Shown here: piece after piece, positions 19,565-29,507 of the stretch
Layout: each line of letters begins with the position of its first letter
Position numbering within the stretch: position 1 is the stretch's first letter
Assembly (NCBI GenBank): GCA_021229015.1
Contig: CM037783.1
Coordinates: forward strand, 23,355,751-23,419,750
DNA: 64,000 nucleotides
Direction: 5' to 3'
Source of the DNA: Solen grandis
Lineage: Eukaryota > Mollusca > Bivalvia > Adapedonta > Solenidae
Translations under genes and position numbers: made by a program
Notes under the pieces: generated by a model
Told to the model about the DNA's origin: nothing
Database searches by the model: none
What the model saw: the letters and a program-made list of their open reading frames with translations, nothing else

Positions 19565-19710
19565 AGTTTGTTACATTGGTGGCGGAGGTGGATAATGTCA
19601 ACTGCCAGACCGGAGTTACCTTACCCATATATTTCCCAGGCTAAGTCTCGGATTGAGACTTCTCAGAGGGGAAACTAATGTGACGATGCATTGTTGCAGG
19701 TATAGGAGTT

Positions 19711-19782
19711 GACTCTTTCGCTCAGTGGTTAGAGCATTTAACTTGCATGCCAGCGGACCAGGTTCGATCATGGGCTGGGTCG
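19711..19782 (+). other. tRNA-like segment in the right LTR of the TRIM-like element
   Basis: GACTCTTTC, then GCTCAGTGGTTAGAGC (a good D arm and A box), then GGTTCGATC (B box) and closing CTGGGTC. It is the same arrangement and spacing as in the left LTR, with better preserved promoter boxes. Confidence 0.58.
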
Positions 19783-19911
19783 AGTTTGTTACATTAGGAA
19801 TCACATAAGTCCACATTTGTGTACCCGTAATTTGTGATAGCATGTTACTTTCGGTTTGGCGCTATCCCCTACGAGGAGTGACAACCAGTACCAAAAATAG
19901 CATGTCGCGCT

Positions 19912-20625
19912 GAGCGGCTCATTAATCTTAATACATAACCGTATCGGCAGACTCTTTGCGGAAATCGCTATATCGGCAGAATCTCTGTGTTCGCACAGGT
20001 CATTCTTTGCCATAAACACTAGCAAACACTGGACAGAAGGGAAAGAAAAAGACCAGTGGTCACTTTTCAAAGGTGAGTTCAGTGAGAGAGAGATGCAGAA
20101 TGAGAATGCAGAGAATTTGCCTGTGCTTCAAAAAGTGATGCGCAGAGAGACCTCCTGTGCAACGACAAAACCAAAAGTAGGGGGTTTTCAAGAAATTTAC
20201 ATTAAAATTAGCCAATTTATTGGTATCTTCTTGAAGAATATACTTAAAAGAATACATTCTATGGTCATGTTATAGACATAATCAAAGCAATAACCTGCTT
20301 AAGCCTGTAGAAAGTGCCGAGGTTGTGTTCCATGTTGGTACATCACTTAACTATTTGGCCGAGTTTCAGGTCACAGTCACTGATAATTTAAAAGTTTACA
20401 CGCATATACATAGCTAAGATACTCTAATATTCCGTGCAATACTTAATATTGAGCAACTTACCTTTGAAAAGTGACCATTGGTCTGTTTCTTTCCCTTTCG
20501 TCCAGCATTTGTTAGTGTTTATGGCAGAGAATGAACGGTGCAAACGCAGAGAGCCTGCCAATATAGCGATTTCCGCAGAGAGCCTGCCGATATGGTTATG
20601 CACCGTGTTAATGGGACAAGGAATT
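19912..20625. mobile_element. Element with ~165-bp inverted arms
   Basis: The left arm (about 19912-20075) and right arm (about 20452-20625) are reverse complements. Shared stretches include CTTTTCAAAGGT, AAACACT and GCGATTTCCGCA-type sequence. Translated outward, both arms give similar peptides (LKSDHW-S-SFP, LLVFMA-N, IAISA-SLPI), but no known domain. The spacer of about 375 bp is noncoding. Confidence 0.55.
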
Positions 20626-20639
20626 ACATATGCCAGGCA

Positions 20640-21667
20640 TATGTTATTATAAAGGTGAAGATAAGAATTGACAATAAATTGATAAGCATATAATTACTTA
20701 CCGACATTAATGACACTATGTACTGTATATTCTACATTGCATAATCAGTAATTACCAGATTCATTGAGTAATATGAAATGAAACAAAGGTTCAGGAAGGG
20801 ATATTGTTTTCACATTCTCCGTTCATCCTTTCGTCTCACTTGTTTTCATCCAGAATCATATGAATCTGAGTAAAAACATTTTCGATAGGAATGTTCTCCA
20901 GCATGCAACGTAAGATACCTGAGGTTTATTTTTGTTGGTCTGTTCAAGATGTGCAGGGTTATAGTATGAATGTATATAAATATATAGTGTAGTACAGTTT
21001 TCTGTCTTTCTGGATCTATATTGCAGGTGTAGATAGGCATAATTTATAACTGGATTTTACACCTTTCATGCCCCATTGAGTGGGGGATAATCCAATATCT
21101 AAGACTATTCTTTTAATTTACTTGAAGGATTTTATGATAGCAAAAAAAAACCCCCAGTGTTTTCTGAAAAGTTTTTCTTTGAAAATGTGCTTCAAGCTGT
21201 TTTAAAACAGACTGACTAGAATTCATATCTTAACAGGCTTTGAGCTTTTTTATCATTTACCTGATAACTGGATTTTTGGAAAAAAACTGGAGATAGTTTG
21301 CCTTGGATATGTGGACAGATGGAGTGGACACTTTCTTTGTATTGATGATACCTTAATGTCATGCTTTGAGTAATTTTAAAATCACTTGTTACAAATGGTC
21401 AGTGTGCTGGTGGTTTACTTTAGTTTATAGGTGAAACTGAAAGGTCATGGTTACACCTAGAGGTTATTTTTTCAATGTAGCCACGTAACCTTACCTATGA
21501 TGTAGGACAATGCACAGTGAATATTTCAACGATTTTCATCGGAATATATTCCTATACTTACAGAATTAAAGTTAAGCATAACTGGCTGTTGAGATGACAT
21601 TCAACTGAAATATATATGCTTCCGAGTTCATATTCATAAAAGTTTGATTAAGCATTCTGACTAAATT
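20640..21667. other. Intergenic, nothing recognised
   Basis: AT-rich. Possible 5' UTR exons of SMIM14 could lie here, but none can be identified without transcript data. Confidence 0.5.
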
Positions 21668-21783
21668 ACAGTTTCTTTGATAAATTTTTATCAAAACACT
21701 TCTCAAAGATGCACATTGAGACTTCACAGTTTCTTTGATAAATTTTTATCAAAACACTTCTCAAAGATGCACATTGAGACTTG
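21668..21783. repeat. Exact tandem duplication, 58 bp x 2
   Basis: ACAGTTTCTTTGATAAATTT through CACATTGAGACTT is repeated exactly at 21668 and 21726. Each unit contains the palindrome TGATAAATTTTTATCA. Identity implies a recent event or an assembly artefact. Confidence 0.85.
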
Positions 21784-22347
21784 TGTCTGGTTGAGAGTTA
21801 TAAATATCTGCACTGTAGAATATTGTTGTCTTATGTCAGTGTTTCGTATGTCTGAAAAAATAAAAGATATTTTAAAAGATTAACTAATTTGTTAAAGTTA
21901 ATTAAAACTAACTTTCAAGGTTGTTTATTACATATTGAGAGCTCAAATGTTGATGTCAAACTAACAGAAAAAAGGTAAAAAATGAGTATAATAGACCATG
22001 TCCAAGCTGTTCTGTTCAGGATGACATCAAACCTAAAACTTGATTTAAGTCTTTCATATGGTAAACCTGGCTTATTTGGAATATTTTCTCTCGTAATTTT
22101 TTCAATGTAATTTTACCATGATTTGAAAAAGTACATATTGTAAACTGAAGTGACTTTCATATTTATCAGACTTTTTTAAATGACTTGGACTGTTCAGGTC
22201 TGTTCAGGTTTTATATAAATTGTATTGGTAATTTTCTTAAAAATTGTTATAAAGGATTAAATATGATTTTAAAAGACTTTTCCATGAATTAATTACGAAT
22301 TTTTAATTGGAATTGTGCCATTTTTGTCTTTCAGAATCAGAGTCACA

Positions 22348-22419
22348 ATGTCAGACGGATTTGATCCGTGTGAGTGTGTTTGGAATCATGAAAATGCTAT
22401 GCAGAGGCTGATGAACCTG
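22348..22419 (+). CDS. SMIM14: SMIM14 coding exon 1
   Basis: The acceptor tttgtctttcag precedes 13 nt of 5' UTR. The ATG at 22348 opens MSDGFDPCECVWNHENAMQR and ends LMNL. The donor is CTG|GTAAGT, phase 0. The conserved Cys-Glu-Cys motif is here. Confidence 0.92.
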
Positions 22420-25400
22420 GTAAGTAGCACAAACCTTTCTTAAGTGGTCAGTCAAGGGAACAAGAGAAATGGATTGTTTAACCCTTTCCCTCATAGAGGA
22501 AATCATGAAAAGACCTATGCGAACAGCATAAAACCAGAACAGCCTGCAAGTAACTCGCAGGCTGATCAGGTTTTATGCTGTTCGCTGCTCCTCAGTGGTC
22601 TGGAAATGAAGATTTTGTAATTAAATTTGGTAAGCTTTAACTGTGGTTTTCTGCAGATAAGGCTTTATGTGGTACCTATTGTGTGCGTCAAAATGAGTCT
22701 ATAAGAGGGAAAGGGTTAACAGATGTGGCTGCAAAGTGAAAGTTAAACGTATAACAAAATGCTTCCTTGGTAATATCAATTGTGTGCAGCAAAAAAAAGA
22801 ATTGTGAACTCATACACTATCTTGTTCAGGAAATTAATATTCATTATGTCTTTAATTTGTACATGAATACTCATGAGGTACAAGATTTAAGACTTATCAT
22901 GCACTGGGAAATAGTAAGGCAGTGTTGTTTCAGTATGTCTGTCTAGGAGAACTTTCAAGTAATGAGGAAACCAGTACTTGACTACTTTACCTAATTATTG
23001 GCCTTGCATTGAGAATTGAAAGCTGCAAAGTGCAGTGTTAGGATAATTAGTTTGATAAATATATTAAACATTTTGATTTAAATATTTGGTTATGGTAAAC
23101 AAATTTTTACAACTTATGCAAATCCTAAATGATGGTTCCTGGGTTTGACCGTAAGTTAGCATATGGGAAGGTTATTAAAGATGCTTGCCACCCACAGGGT
23201 TCAAACTTCAAATTCTCTGGTAAAACAACTCCAGAATTTCTGAGTATACAATTACAGTGAAGGACTCCCAACGTTTTTGAGAATCTCTTTAAAGGACCTC
23301 AGTTTTCACAATGCTTGTGAAAACCCTGATTACCAGCAGGTGCGCAGCTGAGCTGAGTTAGTGTTGGCGTTATACGTCAAAAAAAATAAATAAAAAGAAA
23401 AATAGATAAGTAAATATAAAAGCATAAAATGGAAGTTGCTTCATTGAATTATAAATTTTCTCTAAATTTTGTTCAGGACTTTTCTCAGTGTTTCAAATTT
23501 TTTAAACTGTTATGTACCAGTACATATGTGCATCCGTATAACTATATATGCCCTTCAGGCCTTGACCTGTCTAAGACCAAATACATAGACAAATGAAAAA
23601 ACTACTCCAAAAATATAAAGGAAACCCATTACGAATGTGATTTACTATGTCTTGTGTGTTATGACTTTTATCTTGTGTTTACAGCTGAGAAGCTCTCAGG
23701 ATGCCTGTACGGACACACAGTGTTTCAACGAATGTAAGTTAGGCTTGTGCATCTGCACTCTTGTCTGTCATTTCATGTTTTCAGTGCTGGCCATGGGTAC
23801 AGAGTAACCATACTTCACAATCTCGCCACTCTTTTGTTGTTTTGGCCCTCTAACACACAATTTTGTACTTCTGCATAATTTTGATTGATCCCATTATTGA
23901 TACCCATTTTTACTGTAGTGTGTAGAGATATGTCTGTATACATTCAGTCTGTTATTGCTTTTGATATTATGATTTTATTTATGATGAATTCATTATTATC
24001 TATCATTTACGACAACAGCAATGTTCAGTGCATATGTAAATATAAGTCACATGACTTCAATTCAACCATAAACAAGCTGAAAAGTTTCTCAATGCTGTGA
24101 TATGTCAGTGTTGCAGTGCTTTTTTACAGAAAGTACTTAAATGTATTTAATTTTATGTTTAGCGTACTTTGGAGGGGAGGGTGTAGTAATTTGATGATTT
24201 GAATGAAATGACATACAGTAGAACCTCGTTAAATCAGAGTCCTTGGGACCAAGCTGAAAACTTCGAAATAACGATTATTCGGATAAAAATCTGATGGAAA
24301 TTTCAGTTTGTGAGCATGCATATCTGCGTTTTCATTACCGGTGCATATTGTGGAAATCGTTATGCCATGAAAACCACCTATTAGGTGTACGTATATACTG
24401 TTTGCAAGTTATGAAAAGTAATGAAAATATATCATGATCTACTTAGATGCTTCTGATTAACATAATCATTCTGCCATGTCAAACAATGATACATATTTTT
24501 ACTGTCAATCTGCTGCTTCAGGTAGTGTCGCATGCCGGTGACGAACGCTATGATATGGAATTTACTAAAGATCTGACACCTGGGTTTATCTTCTGGCATG
24601 TGCATATTATGCAACCTGTCAGACATCGATTAGCAATAATCAATATTTCCGGTGGGACACACGTTGCCCAACCCAATCTCCAAAAAAGGTGTGAAAAACT
24701 TGCCTGAGCCATCACTCCAATTGCCTCTGCAAAATAAACTGGGTTACTGACCCGGATACGAATGATAATAAGAACGATAATTAGTTCACGAAAATTTATG
24801 AAATTTGACTTCGAAATAAAAATTGAAAAATGTACATTAATTGCAACCTCGGGACCGGAATTTTACTTCTAAATAGCGAAAAAATCGAAATAGCGAAATT
24901 CGGATTAAACATTTATTTTAGTTAAAATAAGAAGGGAAGAAATCGGGACCGAAAATAAACTTCGAAATGGCGAGGAATTCGGTTTAATGATGTTCGGTTT
25001 GGCGAGGTTCTACTGTACTTTCATATTTCCGTGGAGGAACTTCAACTCAAGTGCAAATATACATGATGTGTTACCATTTTACCTTATCTGATATCATGTA
25101 ACATGTAAATGATTTAGTGCATTTGAGAGAATCATACTTGAGACTTCATAAATATATTCAGAGGTATCAGACTATCAAGGTATATCATTTTTGACTATTA
25201 TTATATACAGAGTATGTGAAGGGCAAGAATTGAAATAGATTCCATTTGATTAGCCAGAAAGTATTTCGAATTTTGAGAGTGCTGTCCTCTGTCAGCTCTT
25301 GTTTTTGCTTTTTTGTTAAGTAACAAAGTAATTTATTTCAGAATCTGACAACATATTTTAACTTTTGTTTATACAAACAACAATATTGATCTGGTAATAG

Positions 25401-28400
25401 CAGAGGCTATTTTCATAACGCTTCGTATAGAGAGAATATTGATTTTGATTTTCATTCAAAGCCTTTTCACCCATTTGGGTCTCTATCATAGGACCTCGGA
25501 GCTGTGCAATACAGAAAAAATTAAGGATTTTTTTATGATACGCGCATGTGGCCAGATAAGAATATATTGTACGGTCACTTGTTTAAAAAAATGTCTCTGA
25601 TTGGACATTAAAAGGTATAGAATAATATACAACAATATCAGTTCTAAAAACTACTAAGATACCCAGTTTTATTCTGTTTTAAGGTAATCCATCCATCAGT
25701 AAATAGTTATCATGATCCATCATGTGTTTAAGGGAATTTTATTGTAAATGCAAGTTTTTAGGGACTTTGAGCAAAAGAATCTAGTTACTCCTCCAAGTCA
25801 ATGGATGCTTTCATATGCACTGAAGCCTTTTAGGCACTTGAAGGAACATGATTTTAATCAAATGAATGATCCTTATGGATTACATGTATTTGTAATTGCT
25901 GCTTTATTTATAAGTATTTGCCACTAATTTGCACCAGGCCCTAGGGATGATGATATTGATCTTTCAAACCTTTAAACAAGCCTAGGGCCTTTAGAATGAT
26001 GAATTAATTATTGAAGTTTTGCTCATGTAAGTCATGCAATGTCAGTTCATCATACCGTGTCAATGACAACACCATCAGATAAACACAGATTATGTCTGCT
26101 ATACAGTATATAGGGCATTATGGATCACTGCTGTTGCCTTGTCCTGTCCTATAATGTTCAGTATTACAAAGAGTTCAGTATGTTTTCACATGATTTAGTC
26201 ATGGCAAGGTTTTCTGTTCCAAATTGACCCCCAAAATTGTTTAGATGATCCCCCAATATTTCAAAATTTGTCTCTTTATCTATATATAAAGGGGTCAATT
26301 GACCCCAGTTTGAAAAGTCCAAGGGAAAAACCTGGACCAAGGCAGTGTACTGTGGTAATTGATCACTGTCAGCAATGGCTCAAAGTTTATTTTAAGAATG
26401 GCTATAAAGGTTTATCTGTGTAGAACTGATTAATTTATTTAACCCTTAACTTGCTGAATTTCTCAAATGGACTAAGTCAGCATCTTTTTTGGAACTGTCC
26501 ATTATCAATTTTAGGGATATCAAGATCAAAACTTGTAGTTGGTCAGCCAACAGTAAAGAGCCAGGCCAGTCTGCACGGATGTGCAGGCTGGCCTGGCTCT
26601 ATACTGGTGGCAAAGGTTTGCACTTACGGTTCCAGCAGGGTAAGTGTTAACAATACCAGTGACAATCTTTACAATGTTTTTACCCAGTAATTAAAATGAA
26701 TTTTATTTTGAAAAGAAAATAAGATCTGCTTTACTATGAACACTGACACTTGTTATCATATATGTAAAACCATAGAAATGCTAATGATTTATTGATTTCC
26801 TTTGAATTGAGATCTAATTTGAATTTTGATTCTCAGTAATTCTCAGACATGCTTGATTTTAAAGTGATTCTTTCTCATGCACCTATTTGAATTTCTGATA
26901 AGCCAGCAAGTCATTCAAATGGTGATCTGGTTTCCTTCTGGATGAATTCAGAATGTGTAATTTCCCAGAATATGTTCATTTTCTGGGTGATAAACCTTAA
27001 CAAAAAAATGTATCAATGTATTTCATTGATTACATCATCAGAGAGAGAGGGACCAGGTTCTTGATCTGTTACTGCCTTCAAACAGAGATTTTTTGAAGAG
27101 CAGGTTTCCTATGCCCATAGTAGGGGCAGTTTTATCCCTTTGATATAAATTGCTGGCTGGTTCCCCACATGAGGCCGTTGCAGAAGTGAGGGCTTAAAGC
27201 TTTGAATTAAGGTTTGATTATGTTGCTGGTTTCCTTTTTAGTGCCAGGCGGGGACCAGGCCCCAGATGGGGGGTTCAACACCATGATGATCATGTTGCTT
27301 GGCTGGCTCGTCATGGCAACAGCTCTCTTCTTGTTCAGACCCTCAAGTATGCGTGCGGTTGGTGACGGGAAACCAGCAAACAACAATGTAAGTAATGTAC
27401 CGCTGACAGCTTTCATTCCTATGATAACTGGTAAGATCAGCCATCTTGGAACTCAGCTTTTCTGTACCTTGTATTTGGCTTTATTTTTCATGCCAGATTC
27501 CCAGTTGGAAAGCCATAATTCGCAATGAATACTCAGAAGATTAAAAATTGTTTCCATCTGATCAAATATTGACAAAGTTCGAGATATTTCCATGCAGTTT
27601 GTTTATAGATGGTTGATAAATTGATCAGTAATCACTAATCATTCTCTAGATTTGCTGTTTCTTGACAATTTTTCCCATTTTCTATCATCTTCTCATGAAC
27701 ATTCCTAATTTGACGAACATAGGTCATTTTTCCAAAGCAGCAAAGAAAGGCCTTTTATTGTCATATCCTGTGCTTTGAGCTCAGTATGTAAAGGTTGTTC
27801 TAAAATCTATCAAAGCATGGTAAAGATCATTTAACCGGTTTAAGTATTGATGCTGCTTGTATATGGCATGATACTGCACTGTGTGAAACCAGTGTAACTC
27901 TTTACCTTGCATAAAATCTACTCAGTCTCAAAGTTGATGGTTTCCATTGTAACATATATTTTTAAAGTTTAAGTACCATGAACTAAGCAATAAAACCTTT
28001 TCAGTGGATATATATTTTTTTCCTACCTATGACGTTAAAGGGTTCAACTTTCTGTTCTGTATTTTTCAATGTAAGCCATTTGTTTACACTGAGTACAGTT
28101 TAAGCCAAATCAATAATACCTGTGACAAAGGTAACAACTGGTATAACAGTATTGGACAGAATGTTCAGTGGTCTTGAATATCACACTGAATAATTTACCT
28201 ATGCTTTTTATAAATAATGCAGCATTCGAGGCTTCAGGGGTTTTAACTGATTTTTGCTATAGATTTGTTCTTGTAGAATTCACTGTGAAGAGTTAAATGA
28301 TAAAACGTTGTCATCATGATTATTGTTTGAATTAGCTAACACCAAGGTATTGCTCTCTGAATCATGTTAGATTAAAATAAATTGTTTGTTCAGCATTGAT

Positions 28401-29366
28401 TAGAAAAGACTAGTGTTACATTTTCCTGAGGCTGAAGAAGGAAAGACCAGAACAAGAGTATGTGTGGGGGAATCTGAGGCAATATATTCTCCCCAGAACA
28501 AAGGAGAACAGAGATTGATCTTCTGTAGGGTTCTTGTTCTAAAGAGATCAAACTAGACTCACTTCATTTGTTCTCCAAAGAAACTGCAGTACAAAAATAC
28601 TTGAAAATAGCCAAGTACTTCATATACATGTAGACTCATTTTGACGCATTGGCAAATAGAGCAGACCCAGATTAGACAGCGGTCTGTTTAGGAACCCCCC
28701 TATTTGCTTATACAATATTGTAGTTCAGCTTTTACACAGTCCATGTGGCAAAGAAAACTTCATTATTTCATGCTATACAATTTTAAGTTCAGTAAATTTA
28801 TTTTCATCAATTTGTTCATGAATATTCATAAGGTAAAGGATTAAGCTATTATTCTTTTAATTGGAGTTTATGAAATGTGTTTGAGGCAGAAAGCCTGGTG
28901 ACACAGTGAATATGGTGTACACCTCGGAATCCGAGAATCATTACTTTTATCCCAGTTGGCGACATATTTAACTCTATGAAATGGTACTGGTATAGCTTCC
29001 TTTCTTGGCGCTCAGCATTAAAGGGAAGTTCCAGGACTGGTTGGCAAAGTGATTTGGTGTGGTATTATGCCAAATGTTTACAGCAAGATACTGCAGTGTT
29101 GCAATGCTATATTTATCTCAAGTAGACAACGTTTCCAAATGACTAAAATACTGTTGGTGGGATGTTTACCCCAAGAAACAAAGGCTTCAGTATATTGCTG
29201 GTAAGGTGGTAGATTCGATCCCTAGTCATGAAATACCAAGTTTGCCAAGTTTCCCTTGAGTTTCACTGACTATTGTTTACTTGTGTTCCTATCTCAATAA
29301 AGTATGTTTTGTGTTAAATTTCAGGACCGTGGAAATCCACCACCACCAGCCCCGGGGGTACACTAA
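22348..29366 (+). CDS. SMIM14: SMIM14, small integral membrane protein 14 (complete, 4 coding exons)
   Basis: Four exons of 72, 49, 146 and 42 nt with matching phases give a 102-residue protein; the vertebrate form is about 99 residues. The N-terminus MSDGFDPCECVWNHENAM carries the family signature FDPCEC followed by a His/Met-containing helix. Residues about 25-40 are LRSSQDACTDTQCFNE. A single hydrophobic segment (about residues 55-72, MMIMLLGWLVMATALFLF) is followed by Arg-Pro and a Pro-rich tail ending NPPPPAPGVH. The vertebrate protein is a single-pass membrane protein placed in the endoplasmic reticulum; its molecular function is poorly defined. A splice acceptor 13 bp before the ATG implies at least one upstream noncoding exon, not identified here. 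Confidence 0.93.
22478..22719. mobile_element. Palindromic TTAA MITE (copy B)
   Basis: The ends TTAACCCTTTCCCTCATA and AGAGGGAAAGGGTTAA, with the internal GAGTAACTCGC-type hairpin, make it a member of the same family as copies A and C. It sits in SMIM14 intron 1, 58 bp from the exon end. Confidence 0.8.
23685..23733 (+). CDS. SMIM14: SMIM14 coding exon 2
   Basis: The acceptor is tgtgtttacag|CTGAGA and the donor CGAAT|GTAAGTT. It encodes LRSSQDACTDTQCFNE plus one base (phase 1 out), matching the family's second Cys-containing stretch. Confidence 0.9.
24216..25015. mobile_element. Tigger/pogo-like nonautonomous element
   Basis: The ends CAGTAGAACCTCG and CGAGGTTCTACTG are exact inverted repeats flanked by TA on both sides (24214-24215 and 25016-25017). 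This is the signature of the pogo/Tigger branch of Tc1-mariner. Subterminal sequence (CTTCGAAATAACG against CGAAATAGCGAAATTCGG) is also partly inverted. At 800 bp no transposase is readable; an internal 86-codon frame shows no DDE motif. It lies in SMIM14 intron 2. Confidence 0.78.
25281..25312 (-). mobile_element. Helitron-like terminus fragment
   Basis: The reverse complement reads AACAAGAGCTGACAGAGGAC followed by AGCAC, matching the left end of the elements at 7536 and 48875. No array follows; it is a solitary end in SMIM14 intron 2. Confidence 0.45.
25679..25886. mobile_element. MITE, TTAAGGTAATCCATCC family
   Basis: TTAAGGTAATCCATCCATCA on the left and a decayed inverted end (GGATTAC) on the right. 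The internal 'tcaatggatgctttcatatgcac' resembles copies at 57713-57863 and 58387-58596. It lies in SMIM14 intron 2. Confidence 0.55.
26439..26650. mobile_element. Palindromic MITE, AGCCAGGCC family
   Basis: TTAACCCTTA and TAAGTGTTAA form the ends. The central hairpin has arms AGAGCCAGGCCAG and CTGGCCTGGCTCT around CTGCACGGATGTGCAG. A truncated relative is at 55550-55705. It lies in SMIM14 intron 2. Confidence 0.65.
27242..27387 (+). CDS. SMIM14: SMIM14 coding exon 3, membrane segment
   Basis: The acceptor is ttccttttag|TGCCAGG and the donor AACAAT|GTAAGTA. It encodes LPGGDQAPDGGFNT, the transmembrane helix, and RPSSMRAVGDGKPANNN. It is 146 nt, phase 1 in and 0 out. Confidence 0.92.
28620..28844. 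mobile_element. MITE, 'GTAGACTCATTTTGAC' family
   Basis: It shares GTAGACTCATTTTGAC, 'agagcagacccagattagacag' and the end region with 4075-4328. It ends at TTAA (28841-28844) in SMIM14 intron 3. Confidence 0.5.
28890..29180 (+). mobile_element. tRNA-derived SINE, family B
   Basis: A heavily decayed tRNA-like head (GACACAGTGAATATGGTGTA) is followed by the family B body: AGGACTGGTTGGC, 'tatctcaagtagacaacgt', then 'actaaaatactgttgg'. It is close to SMIM14 exon 4. Confidence 0.55.
29325..29366 (+). CDS. SMIM14: SMIM14 coding exon 4
   Basis: The acceptor is gttaaatttcag|GACCGTGG. It encodes DRGNPPPPAPGVH and then TAA at 29364-29366. The Pro-rich cytosolic tail matches the vertebrate DPPAPPVD-type ending. 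Confidence 0.9.
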   Translation, partial: DRGNPPPPAPGVH

Positions 29367-29501
29367 ATACACAAGCACGTCTTGGAGTCATCTCTGTCCA
29401 GTCAACTGCAACATTGATAATTTTGCTGATATAAAGAATTCTATTAAAACCTCTGTTTTACTGTCCCATATGTTTTTGACTGCAGAAGGGAAGCAAGCAT
29501 A

Positions 29502-29507
29502 AATAAA
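29502..29507 (+). terminator. SMIM14: Candidate SMIM14 polyadenylation signal
   Basis: AATAAA lies 136 bp after the stop codon, with an A-rich stretch just downstream. Another AATAAA occurs near 29735, so the 3' end is uncertain. Confidence 0.35.

Larger units (their letters stand above)
19435..19793 (+). mobile_element. TRIM-like miniature LTR retrotransposon with a tRNA-like sequence in its LTRs
   Basis: Direct terminal repeats lie at 19435-19575 (141 bp) and 19679-19793 (115 bp). Both begin TGTGACGATG and end GGGTCGAGTTTGTTACA. The left repeat is followed at once by TTGGTGGCGGAGGTGG, a primer-binding-like site starting with TGG. The right repeat is preceded by the purine-rich AGAGGGGAAACTAA. 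TTAG occurs just outside both ends (19431-19434 and 19794-19797), consistent with a 4-bp target duplication. The internal region is only about 100 bp and noncoding. Each LTR contains a ~72-nt tRNA-like segment. The right LTR lacks about 25 bp near its 5' part, so the insertion is not recent. Confidence 0.65.

Noticed and set aside
24447..24707. 86-codon frame inside the Tigger-like element, possible transposase remnant
   Set aside because: No DDE/DDD motif or helix-turn-helix was recognisable, so I did not call it a transposase.
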